DNA from: Terriglobales bacterium
GTDB lineage: Bacteria; Acidobacteriota; Terriglobia; Terriglobales; Acidobacteriaceae
Direction: 5' to 3'
Assembly (NCBI GenBank): GCA_025934735.1
Contig: JAICWP010000001.1
Coordinates: 124,001-188,000 of the forward strand
DNA length: 64,000 bases
Shown here: piece after piece, positions 33,231 to 42,719 of the stretch
How the letters are laid out: each line of letters starts with the position of its first letter
How positions within the stretch are numbered: position 1 is the first letter of the stretch
Program-made: the position numbers and the translations under genes
The notes under the pieces: model-generated
Databases searched by the model: none
Seen by the model: the letters and a program-made list of their open reading frames with translations, nothing else
What the model was told of the DNA's origin: nothing

Positions 33231-34286
33231 TTAGTTCAGGGTTTGCCGGCCCGCATTCGGTCCGGTGCTGCTTGGGATCACCGAAACCGGGGCTTGCAGT
33301 TGGAAGTTCAGCACGGTTTCCGAGGGCAGCACGATCTGCTGGCCCTTGGTAGCCGCGGAAACGCCCGTCCCGGCGCCCGCGCCTACGGTGGCGCCGATGG
33401 CCGCGCCTTTGCCGCCGCCCAGCAGGCCGCCCAGAATGGCGCCGACCGCCGCGCCGCCGCCCACCTTGGCCGCGGTTGCCTTGCCACGCGAACTGCCCTT
33501 ACGGCTGTACTGGTTGGTTTGCAGAGCGTAGGACCTGCCGTTTACGGAAAGCCGGGTCAGCGACATGATGATGTCGGACTGACCGGCAAAGCGTCCGGCG
33601 CTTTTCACCTCATCGAGGCGGCCGGTCACGTCGAAGCCGGCGGGAATCACGACATTGCCGTTTTCATCCGCCAGCGGCGAATCCAGCGTGGCCCGGAAGC
33701 TCTGTCCAGATTGGTTCTTCTCGCTGTCAATGGGATCAATCAGGCGAATGGCGATATTGGTGCCCGAAGGAACCACCACTGGTTTCGGAGGCGGCGGAGG
33801 CGGTGGCGTCGTTGGCTCTGATGGCTCCGGGGAAGTCGCTGCCGAATTCATCGCCATGGTGTTGGAAGCGGATTCGGTGTTGGCAACCGGAGCGCGGCGA
33901 CGGCGGGTTGCACGGCGGCGTACCGGAGCAGGCGCGGGCTCTTCCTGCTGGGCCGTGGGTTCTACGGCCGGCGCCGGAGCCGCAGCCTGGGCGGGCGCGG
34001 ATACTTCGAGATTGTTGACCACGGTTTTGACGCCCTCAATTTGGGCAGCATCGGCAGCCGCGGTGGCACGTTCGGCGTCGCTATTGGCATAGCCGGAAAG
34101 AGTGACTACCCCATTGGCCGACTGCACGGTAATTTGCCGGCTCTGCACGTTGGGATCGGCGTAGATCTTGCTTTGCACGGTGCCGGCAACCTGGGCGTCA
34201 TTGGGGGCGCGCGTGCAGCCAATCGTCAGACCCAAAGACCCTGCCAGCAGTAATGCACACAGATAGAGGCCTACCTTCGGCTTCAT
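33231..34286 (-). CDS. BON-domain lipoprotein with proline-rich linker and glycine zipper
   Basis: The 351-residue product has a lipoprotein signal ending in LTIGC, a BON domain at about 30-95 ([30 protein letters not shown]), an Ala/Pro/Arg linker with seven prolines in a row, a beta-rich domain with [16 protein letters not shown] (about 172-265), and a glycine zipper (about 272-312, [20 protein letters not shown]) that could insert in a membrane. BON domains bind phospholipid surfaces; the likely place is the outer membrane or periplasm. GGAG precedes the ATG. The protein is predicted to support envelope integrity, which is inference from OsmY/BON relatives. Confidence 0.85.
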   Translation of the reverse strand: MKPKVGLYLCALLLAGSLGLTIGCTRAPNDAQVAGTVQSKIYADPNVQSRQITVQSANGVVTLSGYANSDAERATAAADAAQIEGVKTVVNNLEVSAPAQAAAPAPAVEPTAQQEEPAPAPVRRRATRRRRAPVANTESASNTMAMNSAATSPEPSEPTTPPPPPPPKPVVVPSGTNIAIRLIDPIDSEKNQSGQSFRATLDSPLADENGNVVIPAGFDVTGRLDEVKSAGRFAGQSDIIMSLTRLSVNGRSYALQTNQYSRKGSSRGKATAAKVGGGAAVGAILGGLLGGGKGAAIGATVGAGAGTGVSAATKGQQIVLPSETVLNFQLQAPVSVIPSSTGPNAGRQTLN

Positions 34287-34463
34287 AAATTACTCCTCAT
34301 CAGAAGTGCGGGTTTCTGCTAACAGTTTAGATGCAGAGTGCCTGCCGCTCCAATCACAAAAATTACACGGAGGGCTTAGGACCTGTGGGAGTGTAAAGAA
34401 TTGTAAAAGCAGGGCTTGCGGAGCTCTCACCCGGCAGAACTCAGCCCGCAGCGAAGGTGCGCC

Positions 34464-34583
34464 TCACTCGTAGCGCAGGGCTTCCAACGGGTCAACCTTG
34501 GCGGCGCGGCGGGCGGGAAACAAAGCGGCCAGCGCGCCGACTGCAAGCAGTATGACGGCAACAAGCAAGAGAACCTCCGGGGG
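34464..34583 (-). pseudogene. Remnant of a MacB/FtsX-type ABC transporter permease C-terminus
   Basis: The minus strand encodes LLLVAVILLAVGALAALFPA followed by RRAAKVDPLEALRYE and a stop. This is the standard C-terminal helix and tail of MacB-type ABC permeases (ARRAA-x-x-DP-x-x-ALR-x-E). Upstream of it, homology ends within the divergent start region of mobA, and no further permease sequence is present, so only the last 39 codons or so remain. The longer open frame that contains it (to 34763) runs antisense through mobA and is not a gene. Confidence 0.75.
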
Positions 34584-34602
34584 CCGATGGTAAGCTTTCC
34601 CC

Positions 34603-35190
34603 GTGGCTGATCTGACCGCGTTTGTGCTGGCCGGGGGCAAAAGCTCGCGCATGGGGACGGACAAAGCCTTTCTCCTGCTCGAAGGCCAAACGCTCGTGCA
34701 ATGCGCGCTGGAACTGGCGCGTTCCGTGACCGATGATGTACGGATTGTCGGCGCACGCGACAAGTTTGCGGCTTTTGCGCCGGTGCTCGAGGACGAATAT
34801 GTAGAACGCGGCCCTCTGGGGGGAATTCACGCCGCTCTTAGCTCAACCAGCAGCGACTTCAACCTGATGCTAGCCGTGGATCTGCCGTTTCTGCAGGCGA
34901 GATTTCTGCAGTATCTGGCAGACGAGGCTCGTGTGGCGAATGCAGTGGTGACGGTGCCGAAAGCGGCGGGAGGACTGCAGCCCCTGTGTGCCGTCTATCG
35001 TCGCGAGTTTGGGCCGGTGGCGGAGCAGGCCCTGAACGCGGGCAGAAACAAAATTGACACTCTCTTCACCCAGGTTGCAGTCCGTATCATCGAAGAGGAC
35101 GAACTGGCGCGTTTTGCCTTCCCGGCGACAATGTTCGACAATTTGAATACCCGCGAAGAATGGGAGCAGGCTCGCCGGCGCCTGGTGTAG
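34603..35190 (+). CDS. mobA: Molybdenum cofactor guanylyltransferase
   Basis: MobA links GMP to molybdopterin to form the bis-MGD cofactor of molybdoenzymes of the DMSO reductase family. The 195-residue product has the nucleotidyltransferase loop [15 protein letters not shown], the [12 protein letters not shown] segment, and the metal-binding VDLPFLQ (usually D-x-P). Length is normal. It starts at GTG 34603. Its presence implies molybdoenzymes elsewhere in the genome; none is in this window. It is followed four bases later by the ABC ATPase gene in the same direction. Confidence 0.9.
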   Translation: MADLTAFVLAGGKSSRMGTDKAFLLLEGQTLVQCALELARSVTDDVRIVGARDKFAAFAPVLEDEYVERGPLGGIHAALSSTSSDFNLMLAVDLPFLQARFLQYLADEARVANAVVTVPKAAGGLQPLCAVYRREFGPVAEQALNAGRNKIDTLFTQVAVRIIEEDELARFAFPATMFDNLNTREEWEQARRRLV

Positions 35191-35194
35191 AACC

Positions 35195-36064
35195 ATGAAC
35201 TCCATGTTCAATATTGCTACTTCGGATGGACAGAGTGAGGCACAGGGGCAGGGTGTTTCCACGGAGCAGGAGCGCAAGCCCTACATCGAGTTCAAGCACG
35301 TATTCAAGGCGTTCGGCTCCAACCGCGTGCTGGACGATGTGAGCTTCGACGTGCTGCCGGGCGAGACCGTCTGCATCCTTGGGCGCAGCGGCGTGGGCAA
35401 GTCGGTGTCGCTGCACCACATCATGGGATTCCTCAAGCCAGATTCGGGACGAGTGATCGTGGCCTTCGAGGACATCACCGATTATCCGGAACAAGAACTG
35501 GAGCGCATCCGCAAGAAAGTCACAATGGTGTTCCAGAATGGAGCGCTGTTCGATTCGCTCACCGTGGGCGAAAACGTTGCGTTTCCCCTGCGCGAGCGCG
35601 GCGACCTGAACGAAGAACAGATATACCAGATCGTGGATGGGCTTCTGGATATGGTGGGCGTTAAGCCCATGCGCGATGTGCTGCCCTCCGAGCTTTCCAC
35701 CGGGATGAAGCGCTCGGTGGCTATCGCGCGGGCTTTGGCGGCCCAGCCGGAATGCGTGCTTTACGACGAGCCCACCACCATGGTGGATCCGCTGATGGCG
35801 CAGCTACTCGGCGACCTGATCAAAAAGCTGAAGTTTCAGCTCAAGCTGACCAGCGTGGTTGTGACCCACGACATGCGGCTGGCCAAGAAGCTGGCCGACC
35901 GCGTGGTCTTCCTTCACGAGGCCAGGGTGATCTTTTTTGGCTCGCCGCGGGAAATGGAGCGCTCCTCGGAGCCCATCGTACGCGAGTTCCTGGAACTGGA
36001 TGAATTGCGGCTCGATACTCCGCCTCCGGATCAGAAAGGTGGCGAGTGGCGGGATCAGACATAG
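35195..36064 (+). CDS. ABC transporter ATPase of the MlaF/Ttg2A type
   Basis: The 289-residue ATPase has Walker [10 protein letters not shown]-loop [12 protein letters not shown], signature [16 protein letters not shown], Walker [10 protein letters not shown] and switch VVTHD. The order and the G-ALFDSLTV[10 protein letters not shown] stretch match MlaF/Ttg2A, the ATPase of retrograde phospholipid transport across the envelope. The signature differs from LSGGM, reading LSTGM. No permease (MlaE) or MCE (MlaD) gene is next to it, so its partners must be elsewhere. An N-terminal extension of about 28 residues precedes the ABC domain; the first ATG (35195) is kept but ATG 35204 is possible. Confidence 0.88.
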   Translation: MNSMFNIATSDGQSEAQGQGVSTEQERKPYIEFKHVFKAFGSNRVLDDVSFDVLPGETVCILGRSGVGKSVSLHHIMGFLKPDSGRVIVAFEDITDYPEQELERIRKKVTMVFQNGALFDSLTVGENVAFPLRERGDLNEEQIYQIVDGLLDMVGVKPMRDVLPSELSTGMKRSVAIARALAAQPECVLYDEPTTMVDPLMAQLLGDLIKKLKFQLKLTSVVVTHDMRLAKKLADRVVFLHEARVIFFGSPREMERSSEPIVREFLELDELRLDTPPPDQKGGEWRDQT

Positions 36065-36089
36065 AGCAGTGAGCTGGCGAGTACCGAGT

Positions 36090-36731
36090 CTAAAAGCCTT
36101 CCGCCATGAGGCGCTCCACGGTCAGGGCGCTCTCAGTTTCACCGCGCAGCATTTTCTCCACATACTTCGCGACCAGGTCCACTTCCAGGTTCACGGGATC
36201 GCCGGCCCGCAGCGAGTTCAGGTTGGTCATCTCGATGGTGTGGGGAATGATGGCGATAGTTACCGTGTTGCCCTCCAGTTTGGCCACCGTCAAGCTGATG
36301 CCCTCCACCGATAGCGAGCCCTTGTGCACGACATAGCGCTCCAGGTCCTGGGGAATCTCAATGCGCAGCCAGAAGTCGTTGCCTTCGGGAATGGGGTCCA
36401 GCGCCAGGAATTTGCCGGTGCCATCCACGTGACCCTGCACCAGGTGCCCGCCAAAACGGCCATCAGCCCGCATAGGCAATTCCAGGTTCACCAGCGCACC
36501 CTGGCGGATGCGTGAGAAAGAAGTGCGGGCCCAGGTTTCGGCGGCCAAGTCGGCGGCAAAGGAATCAGGGTGGACCTCCACCGCTGTCAGGCAGGTGCCG
36601 CTCACGGAAATGCTGTTGCCAATCTGGAGTTCGTGCGGAAGCCGCGCGGCAGAAATGCTCAGACGGCGCTGCCCCTGGTTCTCAGTAATCGTGGCCACCC
36701 GCCCGACTTCTTCAATCAGTCCAGTGAACAT
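36090..36731 (-). CDS. ribE: Riboflavin synthase alpha chain
   Basis: Riboflavin synthase converts two 6,7-dimethyl-8-ribityllumazine molecules to riboflavin. The 213-residue protein shows the two repeated lumazine-binding halves, starting MFTGLIEEVGRV and, in the second, GHVDGTGKFLAL; SVSGTCLTA and SVEGISLTV are the equivalent ligand segments. The start at 36731 matches the universal MFTG N-terminus; the frame upstream to 36776 is ignored. ribD is 2.1 kb away on the opposite strand, so the pathway genes are near but not in one operon. I see no FMN riboswitch in the short upstream region. Confidence 0.96.
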   Translation of the reverse strand: MFTGLIEEVGRVATITENQGQRRLSISAARLPHELQIGNSISVSGTCLTAVEVHPDSFAADLAAETWARTSFSRIRQGALVNLELPMRADGRFGGHLVQGHVDGTGKFLALDPIPEGNDFWLRIEIPQDLERYVVHKGSLSVEGISLTVAKLEGNTVTIAIIPHTIEMTNLNSLRAGDPVNLEVDLVAKYVEKMLRGETESALTVERLMAEGF

Positions 36732-36792
36732 AGGTCCATTGTATGCGACGGGAACAAAGGCCTGGAGCCGGCGCAAGAATTGCTAACGGGCT

Positions 36793-37719
36793 CTAGCGTC
36801 CGCCCGCAGCGCTCGCCGGAGGCGTTGCCACGCGATTGGAAAGCCGCTGTGCCAGCCACTCGGGGTTGCTACCCAGGCCGGTGAGAGCAGCTCCGCCCAG
36901 TGCTAACAATCCGAACACCAGAATCGCAAATAATCCCAGCACCGGAATCGCCTGCAGAACGCCCACCAGAATAGCCCCCGCAATCACCGCTCCCATCAGG
37001 CCGGCAGCAGGAGCCAGCCCGTGGCCTATCCAGGCGCTGACCCCGGTGTAGCCGATGATGGCGAGCGCCACCATCGCCAGCGAGAGTCCGATAAAGGCGA
37101 GCGGCCCGAGGGACCCCGCCCAGTGAAATACCGCATTCAGAACCACGAATCCGGCCAGTACTCCCAGACCTGCCAGCCAACCCAGGCCCGTATGCTTCCG
37201 CAATGCGTCCACCATGATTTCAATGCGCCGTTCGCCCAACACGGCTGTGCACAGCACCGAAAGCACGACTCCCACGACCAGCATGAACAAAAACGGCGCC
37301 AGCAATAGGAGGGCCAGGCCGCGTGTATTGCCCAGCCCCGAAGAATTGGATACTTCGCCATCAATTTTGGCAGTCGGATCCCGCTGCAGCTTGCCCCCTA
37401 CGACCGTGACATCGCCGTGGACAATGGAGCCGGGTCCCAGTCGCAGGTTGCCACCGACCACGACGGCATCGCCCTGGAGGGTTCCGTCCACCTGGGCACT
37501 GCCACCCACGGCCACCAGGTCGCCGCTACCGTGCCCAGCGATGTGAATGGAACAGCCAATGCAGACCGCGTCGCCCAGGGCCTCGTTCGGGCCTACATTA
37601 ATCGCCTTCCCAATGTGCACCATGTCATTGCCTTGGTCGGCGGAAACATCGGTAGCGTGGAGGCAAGGAGAAAGCAGGAACAGCCCGCAAAGGACCAGCA
37701 AGACGTCAAAAATCTTCAT
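36793..37719 (-). CDS. Secreted/membrane protein with bactofilin-like repeats and membrane helices
   Basis: The 308-residue protein has a signal peptide (FDVLLVLCGLFLLSPCLHA), then short beta repeats (GDAVCIGCSIHI, GDLVAVGGSAQVDG, GDAVVVGGNLRL, GDVTVVGGKL) like the polymer-forming right-handed helix of bactofilins, then four or five hydrophobic helices from about residue 135 to 290. The combination of an exported bactofilin-like part with a membrane half occurs in several phyla as hypothetical proteins. It lies between ribE and ftsY without obvious functional link. The repeats face the periplasm if the signal peptide works. Confidence 0.8.
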   Translation of the reverse strand: MKIFDVLLVLCGLFLLSPCLHATDVSADQGNDMVHIGKAINVGPNEALGDAVCIGCSIHIAGHGSGDLVAVGGSAQVDGTLQGDAVVVGGNLRLGPGSIVHGDVTVVGGKLQRDPTAKIDGEVSNSSGLGNTRGLALLLLAPFLFMLVVGVVLSVLCTAVLGERRIEIMVDALRKHTGLGWLAGLGVLAGFVVLNAVFHWAGSLGPLAFIGLSLAMVALAIIGYTGVSAWIGHGLAPAAGLMGAVIAGAILVGVLQAIPVLGLFAILVFGLLALGGAALTGLGSNPEWLAQRLSNRVATPPASAAGGR

Positions 37720-37898
37720 GCCATGCTCCAGGCCGAAAAGAGGCGACAGAGGGTTTTGCTGCCTAACCGGACAGCCTAATCGATTGCTGGTCAGCCATCC
37801 AATGGCACGATGCTTGACGCAAACGCGGCTAAGGTGGCCGCCGCTGTTGGCTATAATGAAAGTTTAACGCGCATCAAGTATAGATTGCTGGCATCTTC

Positions 37899-38843
37899 AT
37901 GATTCAGACCTTATTCGGCAGCGTAGAACCCGGATTCCTCGATCGCATGAAAGAGGCGGTCACCCGCACCCGCGAGAACCTGAGCGAGCGCCTGGAAGAC
38001 GTGGTTTCTTTCCATAAGGAAATTGACCGCGCCACGCTCGACGACCTAGAAGCCACGCTGATCGGCGCCGACCTGGGCACCACCACCACGCACGAAGTGC
38101 TGGATAAGCTGCGCGAGAAAGCCGATCGCAAGCAGATTAAGGACGTGGGCGAACTCAAGCGCCTGCTTAAGGAAGAACTGCTGGCCATCCTCACCCAGGG
38201 CGGCCCGCAGCCGGTGCAGAAGGTGGAAGGCGAGCCCGAGGTCATCGTGGTGGTGGGCGTCAACGGCACAGGCAAGACGACCACCATCGGCAAGCTGGCC
38301 AACGTTTTGCGAGCCGACGGTAAGTCGGTGCTGCTGTGCGCCGCGGACACGTTTCGCGCCGCCGCCATCGAGCAACTGGAAATCTGGGGCACGCGCACGG
38401 GTACCGAGGTCATCAAAACCAGGCCCGGCGGCGACCCGGCAGCAGTGCTCTTCGACGCGCTGCAGGCAGCCAAAGCGCGCCACGCCGATTACGTCATTGT
38501 GGACACCGCCGGGCGCTTGCACACCAAGGCGAACCTTATGGCGGAGCTGGAGAAAATGCGGCGCACCGCACAGCGCATCATTCCGGGCGCGCCCCACGAA
38601 ACCCTGCTCATCATGGACGCCACCACCGGCCAGAACGGCCTGCAGCAGGCGCGGCTCTTCACCCAATCCTCCGGCGTGACCGGCATCGTGCTCACCAAAT
38701 TGGACGGCACCGCCAAGGGCGGAGTGGTGGTGGCCATCACCCGCGAACTCGGGCTGCCAGTGCGCTATGTGGGCGTGGGTGAGAAGGCGGGAGACCTGCT
38801 GCCCTTTGATCCCCAATCCTTTGTGGACTCGCTGTTCGAATGA
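37899..38843 (+). CDS. ftsY: Signal recognition particle receptor FtsY
   Basis: FtsY is the SRP receptor GTPase that brings ribosomes translating membrane proteins to the Sec translocon. The 314-residue protein has the N domain, then G domain motifs [49 protein letters not shown] and [13 protein letters not shown]. It lacks the long acidic A domain of E. coli FtsY, which is usual outside Proteobacteria. ribD starts 21 bases past its stop and is probably co-transcribed. Confidence 0.97.
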   Translation: MIQTLFGSVEPGFLDRMKEAVTRTRENLSERLEDVVSFHKEIDRATLDDLEATLIGADLGTTTTHEVLDKLREKADRKQIKDVGELKRLLKEELLAILTQGGPQPVQKVEGEPEVIVVVGVNGTGKTTTIGKLANVLRADGKSVLLCAADTFRAAAIEQLEIWGTRTGTEVIKTRPGGDPAAVLFDALQAAKARHADYVIVDTAGRLHTKANLMAELEKMRRTAQRIIPGAPHETLLIMDATTGQNGLQQARLFTQSSGVTGIVLTKLDGTAKGGVVVAITRELGLPVRYVGVGEKAGDLLPFDPQSFVDSLFE

Positions 38844-38864
38844 TTCAATTCATCAGTGAGACAG

Positions 38865-40022
38865 ATGAGCAGCGAAGCTGACCAACGGTACATGCAAAAG
38901 GCGCTGCAGTTGGCGCGCCAGGGCATCGGTTTGGCCTCGCCCAATCCCTGTGTGGGTGCGGTGCTGGTCAGCGGAGACCAGATCGTGGGCTTCGGCAGCC
39001 ACACTTACGAAGGCCTGAAGCATGCAGAAATTCTGGCCTTAGAGCAGGCGGGCGAGCGCGCCCGCGGCACCACCCTTTACCTGAATCTCGAACCCTGCTC
39101 CCATCAGGGCCGCACCGGGCCTTGTGCCGACGCGCTGATTGCCGCCGGGGTGGGCCGCGTGGTCGCCTCCATGCCCGATCCCAATCCGCAGGTCGCGGGC
39201 CAGGGATTCGCCCGTTTGCGGGACGCCGGCCTTGAAGTGGAAGTTGGCGCGGGCGCCGACGAGGCCCGTAAGCTGAACGAAGCCTTCGCCAAATACATAC
39301 GCTACAAAGCGCCGCTGGTAACTCTGAAGGCGGCGATGACGCTGGATGGGAAAATCGCGCCGCCGCCGGGCGAATCCGCCAATCCCACGGCGCTGGGCGC
39401 GGGAGGCGTGAGCGGAGGCTGGATTACCAGCGAGGCGGCGCGCGCCCATGTCCACCAATTGCGGCACCAGCACGATTGCATCCTGGTGGGCGTGGGCACC
39501 GTCATCGCCGACGATCCTCTGCTCACCGATCGCAGCGGCCTGCCGCGGCGCCGGCCACTTTTGCGGGTGATTGTGGACTCCCGCCTGCGCCTGCCGCTCG
39601 ACTCACGCGTGGTCAAGACGTTTAAAGATGATGTGCTGGTTATCTGCTCATTCGCGGAAGAGAAAAAACGCCGCAAGTTGGAGGAGCACGGAGTGCAAGT
39701 GAAGCAGGTTGGGCTGGGTCCCGGCGACGGGCGCCCGGACATGGATCAGATTGTGGCCTGCCTGGGTGAGATGGAAATGACCAGCCTGCTCATCGAAGGC
39801 GGCGCCATGGTTAACTGGGCGGCGCTGGCCGCCGGAGTGGTGGACAAAGTTTTTCTCTACTACGCGCCCAAGATCCTGGCCGGCACCGGTTCTGTTCCTT
39901 TTGCCGCCGGGCCCGGTTTCCGGCGCATGAGCGAGGCCGCCTATATTCGCTCTTTTACCTTGCACCGCTTTGGCGAAGACTTCGCGGTCGAGGGCTACTT
40001 GAAAGACCCGTACGAGGATTGA
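38865..40022 (+). CDS. ribD: Bifunctional riboflavin deaminase/reductase
   Basis: RibD performs the deamination and side-chain reduction steps between GTP cyclohydrolase II and lumazine synthase. The 385-residue chain has the zinc deaminase motifs HAEILALEQAG and PCSHQGRTGPC in the N-terminal domain, and the C-terminal reductase domain with VTLKAAMTLDGKIA, GVGTVIADDPLLT and LIEGGAMVNWAAL. The ATG at 38865 is preferred to GTG 38856; neither has a strong ribosome binding site, and coupling to ftsY is likely. An insertion in the reductase domain (GESANPTALGAGGVSG) lies between DGKIA and the GGWITS segment. Confidence 0.95.
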   Translation: MSSEADQRYMQKALQLARQGIGLASPNPCVGAVLVSGDQIVGFGSHTYEGLKHAEILALEQAGERARGTTLYLNLEPCSHQGRTGPCADALIAAGVGRVVASMPDPNPQVAGQGFARLRDAGLEVEVGAGADEARKLNEAFAKYIRYKAPLVTLKAAMTLDGKIAPPPGESANPTALGAGGVSGGWITSEAARAHVHQLRHQHDCILVGVGTVIADDPLLTDRSGLPRRRPLLRVIVDSRLRLPLDSRVVKTFKDDVLVICSFAEEKKRRKLEEHGVQVKQVGLGPGDGRPDMDQIVACLGEMEMTSLLIEGGAMVNWAALAAGVVDKVFLYYAPKILAGTGSVPFAAGPGFRRMSEAAYIRSFTLHRFGEDFAVEGYLKDPYED

Positions 40023-40056
40023 GATCCGCGTGCCTGCCTGAATGTTCCTGAGGCGG

Positions 40057-42603
40057 TTATTTCAGTCCCTCGACTGTAAACAGCTGGGAGAGCAAACGGT
40101 TATAAGAATACGCGTAGGCGCTCTGGTCAGGCAGGATGCAGATATGAAGCACGCTGGTGATGCCGGCGCGGTCCGCCGGCGCCAGTTCCTTCCACAAAGT
40201 GCGCTTGCCGGATGACAGTTCGATGCGATATACGGGCGCGGTCATCCCCATCTTTGTTACGAAAAGCGAACGGCTGTCTGCGCTCCAGGCGACAGGTATT
40301 TCCTCGGGCGCTAAACCGGGGACTGTTTGCGCCTGGCCGCCATCGGGCGAGAGCAGCAAGCCCTTGCCGGCAAGCGCGGTGGCCACGTAGCGGCCATCGG
40401 GGGAAGGCAGGGCGCCATAAATCAGTCCCTCCGCCGAGATGGCGCGCGGCGACCCGGAGAGTTCCTGCACGTAAATACGGGGATCGTGCTTCGGTTCTAT
40501 TGCAATAAATACGATGCGCTTGCCGCCGGGAAGCCAGTGTGCGTCCGCCCAATAGCTGGCAAAGTTGCCTTTGATAACGCGCGGCTCTCCCACACCCGTG
40601 GGCAGCAGATGCAATTCGTTGCGCGAGCGCGGCAAGGCCAGCACCCACTTGCCGTCGGGAGAAAGACTCAGCCCTACGCCGCTTCCCAGGCGCACGGGTG
40701 GGGAGCCGTCGCTTTCACGCAGGTACACCGAACCCTCTGAGCCTCCCGCTTCCTGGGTTTCGCTGAACAGCATGGCGGAGCCGTCGGCGGAGAGGTCACC
40801 AAGCGTCGAACCATCCAGCCAGGAGAGGTCACGCTCCACACCCGATTTCGCCAGATAGCGAATGCCGGTTTCGCGGTTCTCAAGGGCGAGCAGCAGTTGG
40901 CCATCGCGGGAGATGTCATACAGGCGCGTGGGCCCGGTCAACCGCAGCAACAGACGCTGCTTGCCGCTAATGCTGACCGCGTACACCCCCCAGCTCGCGT
41001 CGCGCCCTTGCGCCGCAAACCAGATTTCCCCGCCAGAAGGAGTCCAAGCAAGTCCGTGAATTCCCAGCATGCCTTGGGAAAGAACACGTCGCTTGCGTTG
41101 CCGATCCACGACACTGATGACGAAGGCATCCTTTTCTATTTCCCAAAACGCGACCAGTTTGCCATCAGGAGAGACCCGTACGTCATGAATGGGACCCTCT
41201 TTTTCGTAAAGGGACGTGCCCACGGGATACTCAAGGCGATCACCAACACCGGTGTCGAGAGTAACAGCGAGAGAACCGTTATCGCCCCAGTCGGCAAACT
41301 CCACGCCGTCCATGACTGGGCGGGGTGCGGCGCCGCCCAGCAAGGCCGCGCGTTCGAGGGTGCCGGAAACCGGCGGCAGAGGATCGCGATTACGCAGCGA
41401 AAGAGCCAGCTCCCCGTTGGGGGAGACGGAATAGACATCTGTGTTGGCTAGTCCCAGCGGACGTGATTCCGGGCTATCAGGAGTAACCAGAAACACTTCC
41501 GGCTTGTTGCCGTCCCAGGCTGCTCCATAAACCACGGTTTTGCCGTCGGGGGCGAAGCGAGCGGTTAGCACGGTGCCACGCCGAAACGTAAGGCGATGAA
41601 ACGAGGGCTGGGAGTCTCCACTAAGACGGCGCCCAGCCACAAAGGCGCCCGCGCCCGCAACTGCCAACAGAAGCAAACCGAGGCCTGCGGCCGGCAGCCA
41701 GCGGCGGGAGCGGTGGCCGACGATGGGTTCGGCGATCCCGCTGGCACTGGAAGGAGAAGAAACATCGCTTAAGTGAAAGGCGAGATCACGCGCTGACTGG
41801 AATCGTTCCTGGGGATTTTTTTCCAAGCAGTGGCGCACAATCCTTTGCAGCGCCGGGGGGGTGGTGCGGTTGGTAGCGCTGAGTTCAGGCGGTTCCTCCC
41901 GCAGAATAGCGCTGAGGACGTCAGCCGAAGACTCGCCTTGGAAAGCACGCTGGCCGGAGAGCATCTCGTAAAGGATCACGCCAAAGCTGAACAAGTCAGA
42001 GCGCGCGTCCACGGGCTTGCCCCGCACTTGCTCCGGGGACATATACCCGACGGTGCCCAGCACCTTGCCGGCTTCGGTGGCCGCCGACATGGTGGCGTGT
42101 TCGGCGGAGGAGGGTTCTTCGGGACGGGTCAGCTTGGCCAAGCCGAAGTCAAGGATCTTGGCCCGGCCATCGCCCGTGATGAAGATGTTTTCCGGCTTGA
42201 GATCGCGATGGATAATGCCCTTGTCGTGGGCAGCGGCCAGGCCGTGCGCCACCTGCAGGGCGTAATCGAGTGCCTTGCGTACGGGCAGCGGACCAGGACG
42301 CAAGCGTTCCCGCAGAGTCTCGCCTTCCAGCAGTTCGGAGACAATGTAGGTCTGCTCGAGTTCCTGCCCGATCTGGTAAATGGCAAGAATGTTGGGATGA
42401 TTGAGAGCAGCGGCAGCCTGAGCTTCCTGCGTGAATCGCCGCAAGCGGTCCGCGTCGCCGGAATAGGAGGCGGGAAGAATCTTGAGGGCGACGTCTCTGC
42501 CCAGGGAAGTGTCGCGGGCGCGGTACACCTCGCCCATGCCGCCAGCGCCGAGTGGCGCGAGGATTTCGTATTGGCCGAGTCGTGAGCCTTTTTCCAGATG
42601 CAT
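40057..42603 (-). CDS. Transmembrane Ser/Thr protein kinase with extracytoplasmic WD40/TolB-like propeller
   Basis: The 848-residue protein has an intact kinase domain (about 12-270): LGAGGMGEVYRARD, VALKIL, IIHRDLKPENIF, ILDFGLAK, GYMSPEQVRG. A transmembrane helix (WLPAAGLGLLLLAVAGAGAF) lies at about 305-325. The C-terminal 500 residues are TolB/WD40-like blades (ARFAPDGKTVVYG, VSPDGKLVAFWE, LSPDGKWVLALP, LPSPDGRYVATAL). This is the PEGA/WD40 kinase type expanded in Acidobacteriota. The likely role is signalling from the periplasm to cytoplasmic targets, but no substrate can be named. It is convergent with ribD and downstream of the HD-GYP gene in the same direction. Confidence 0.92.
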   Translation of the reverse strand: MHLEKGSRLGQYEILAPLGAGGMGEVYRARDTSLGRDVALKILPASYSGDADRLRRFTQEAQAAAALNHPNILAIYQIGQELEQTYIVSELLEGETLRERLRPGPLPVRKALDYALQVAHGLAAAHDKGIIHRDLKPENIFITGDGRAKILDFGLAKLTRPEEPSSAEHATMSAATEAGKVLGTVGYMSPEQVRGKPVDARSDLFSFGVILYEMLSGQRAFQGESSADVLSAILREEPPELSATNRTTPPALQRIVRHCLEKNPQERFQSARDLAFHLSDVSSPSSASGIAEPIVGHRSRRWLPAAGLGLLLLAVAGAGAFVAGRRLSGDSQPSFHRLTFRRGTVLTARFAPDGKTVVYGAAWDGNKPEVFLVTPDSPESRPLGLANTDVYSVSPNGELALSLRNRDPLPPVSGTLERAALLGGAAPRPVMDGVEFADWGDNGSLAVTLDTGVGDRLEYPVGTSLYEKEGPIHDVRVSPDGKLVAFWEIEKDAFVISVVDRQRKRRVLSQGMLGIHGLAWTPSGGEIWFAAQGRDASWGVYAVSISGKQRLLLRLTGPTRLYDISRDGQLLLALENRETGIRYLAKSGVERDLSWLDGSTLGDLSADGSAMLFSETQEAGGSEGSVYLRESDGSPPVRLGSGVGLSLSPDGKWVLALPRSRNELHLLPTGVGEPRVIKGNFASYWADAHWLPGGKRIVFIAIEPKHDPRIYVQELSGSPRAISAEGLIYGALPSPDGRYVATALAGKGLLLSPDGGQAQTVPGLAPEEIPVAWSADSRSLFVTKMGMTAPVYRIELSSGKRTLWKELAPADRAGITSVLHICILPDQSAYAYSYNRLLSQLFTVEGLK

Positions 42604-42719
42604 AAAGTGCGAGTGATTATATCTGTGAGCCCCGTTTGGCCCAAGGTTGCGAAAATGGTCCGCCTCAACCAGCTAGATGTTTCCCGAAATGGGAAAAACC
42701 GCGGGAAAGGTGAATCGGG

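Noticed and set aside
36732-36792. Possible FMN riboswitch before ribE
   Set aside because: The space upstream of ribE is short and shared with the neighbouring coding region; no RFN-like conserved blocks were seen there or before ribD.
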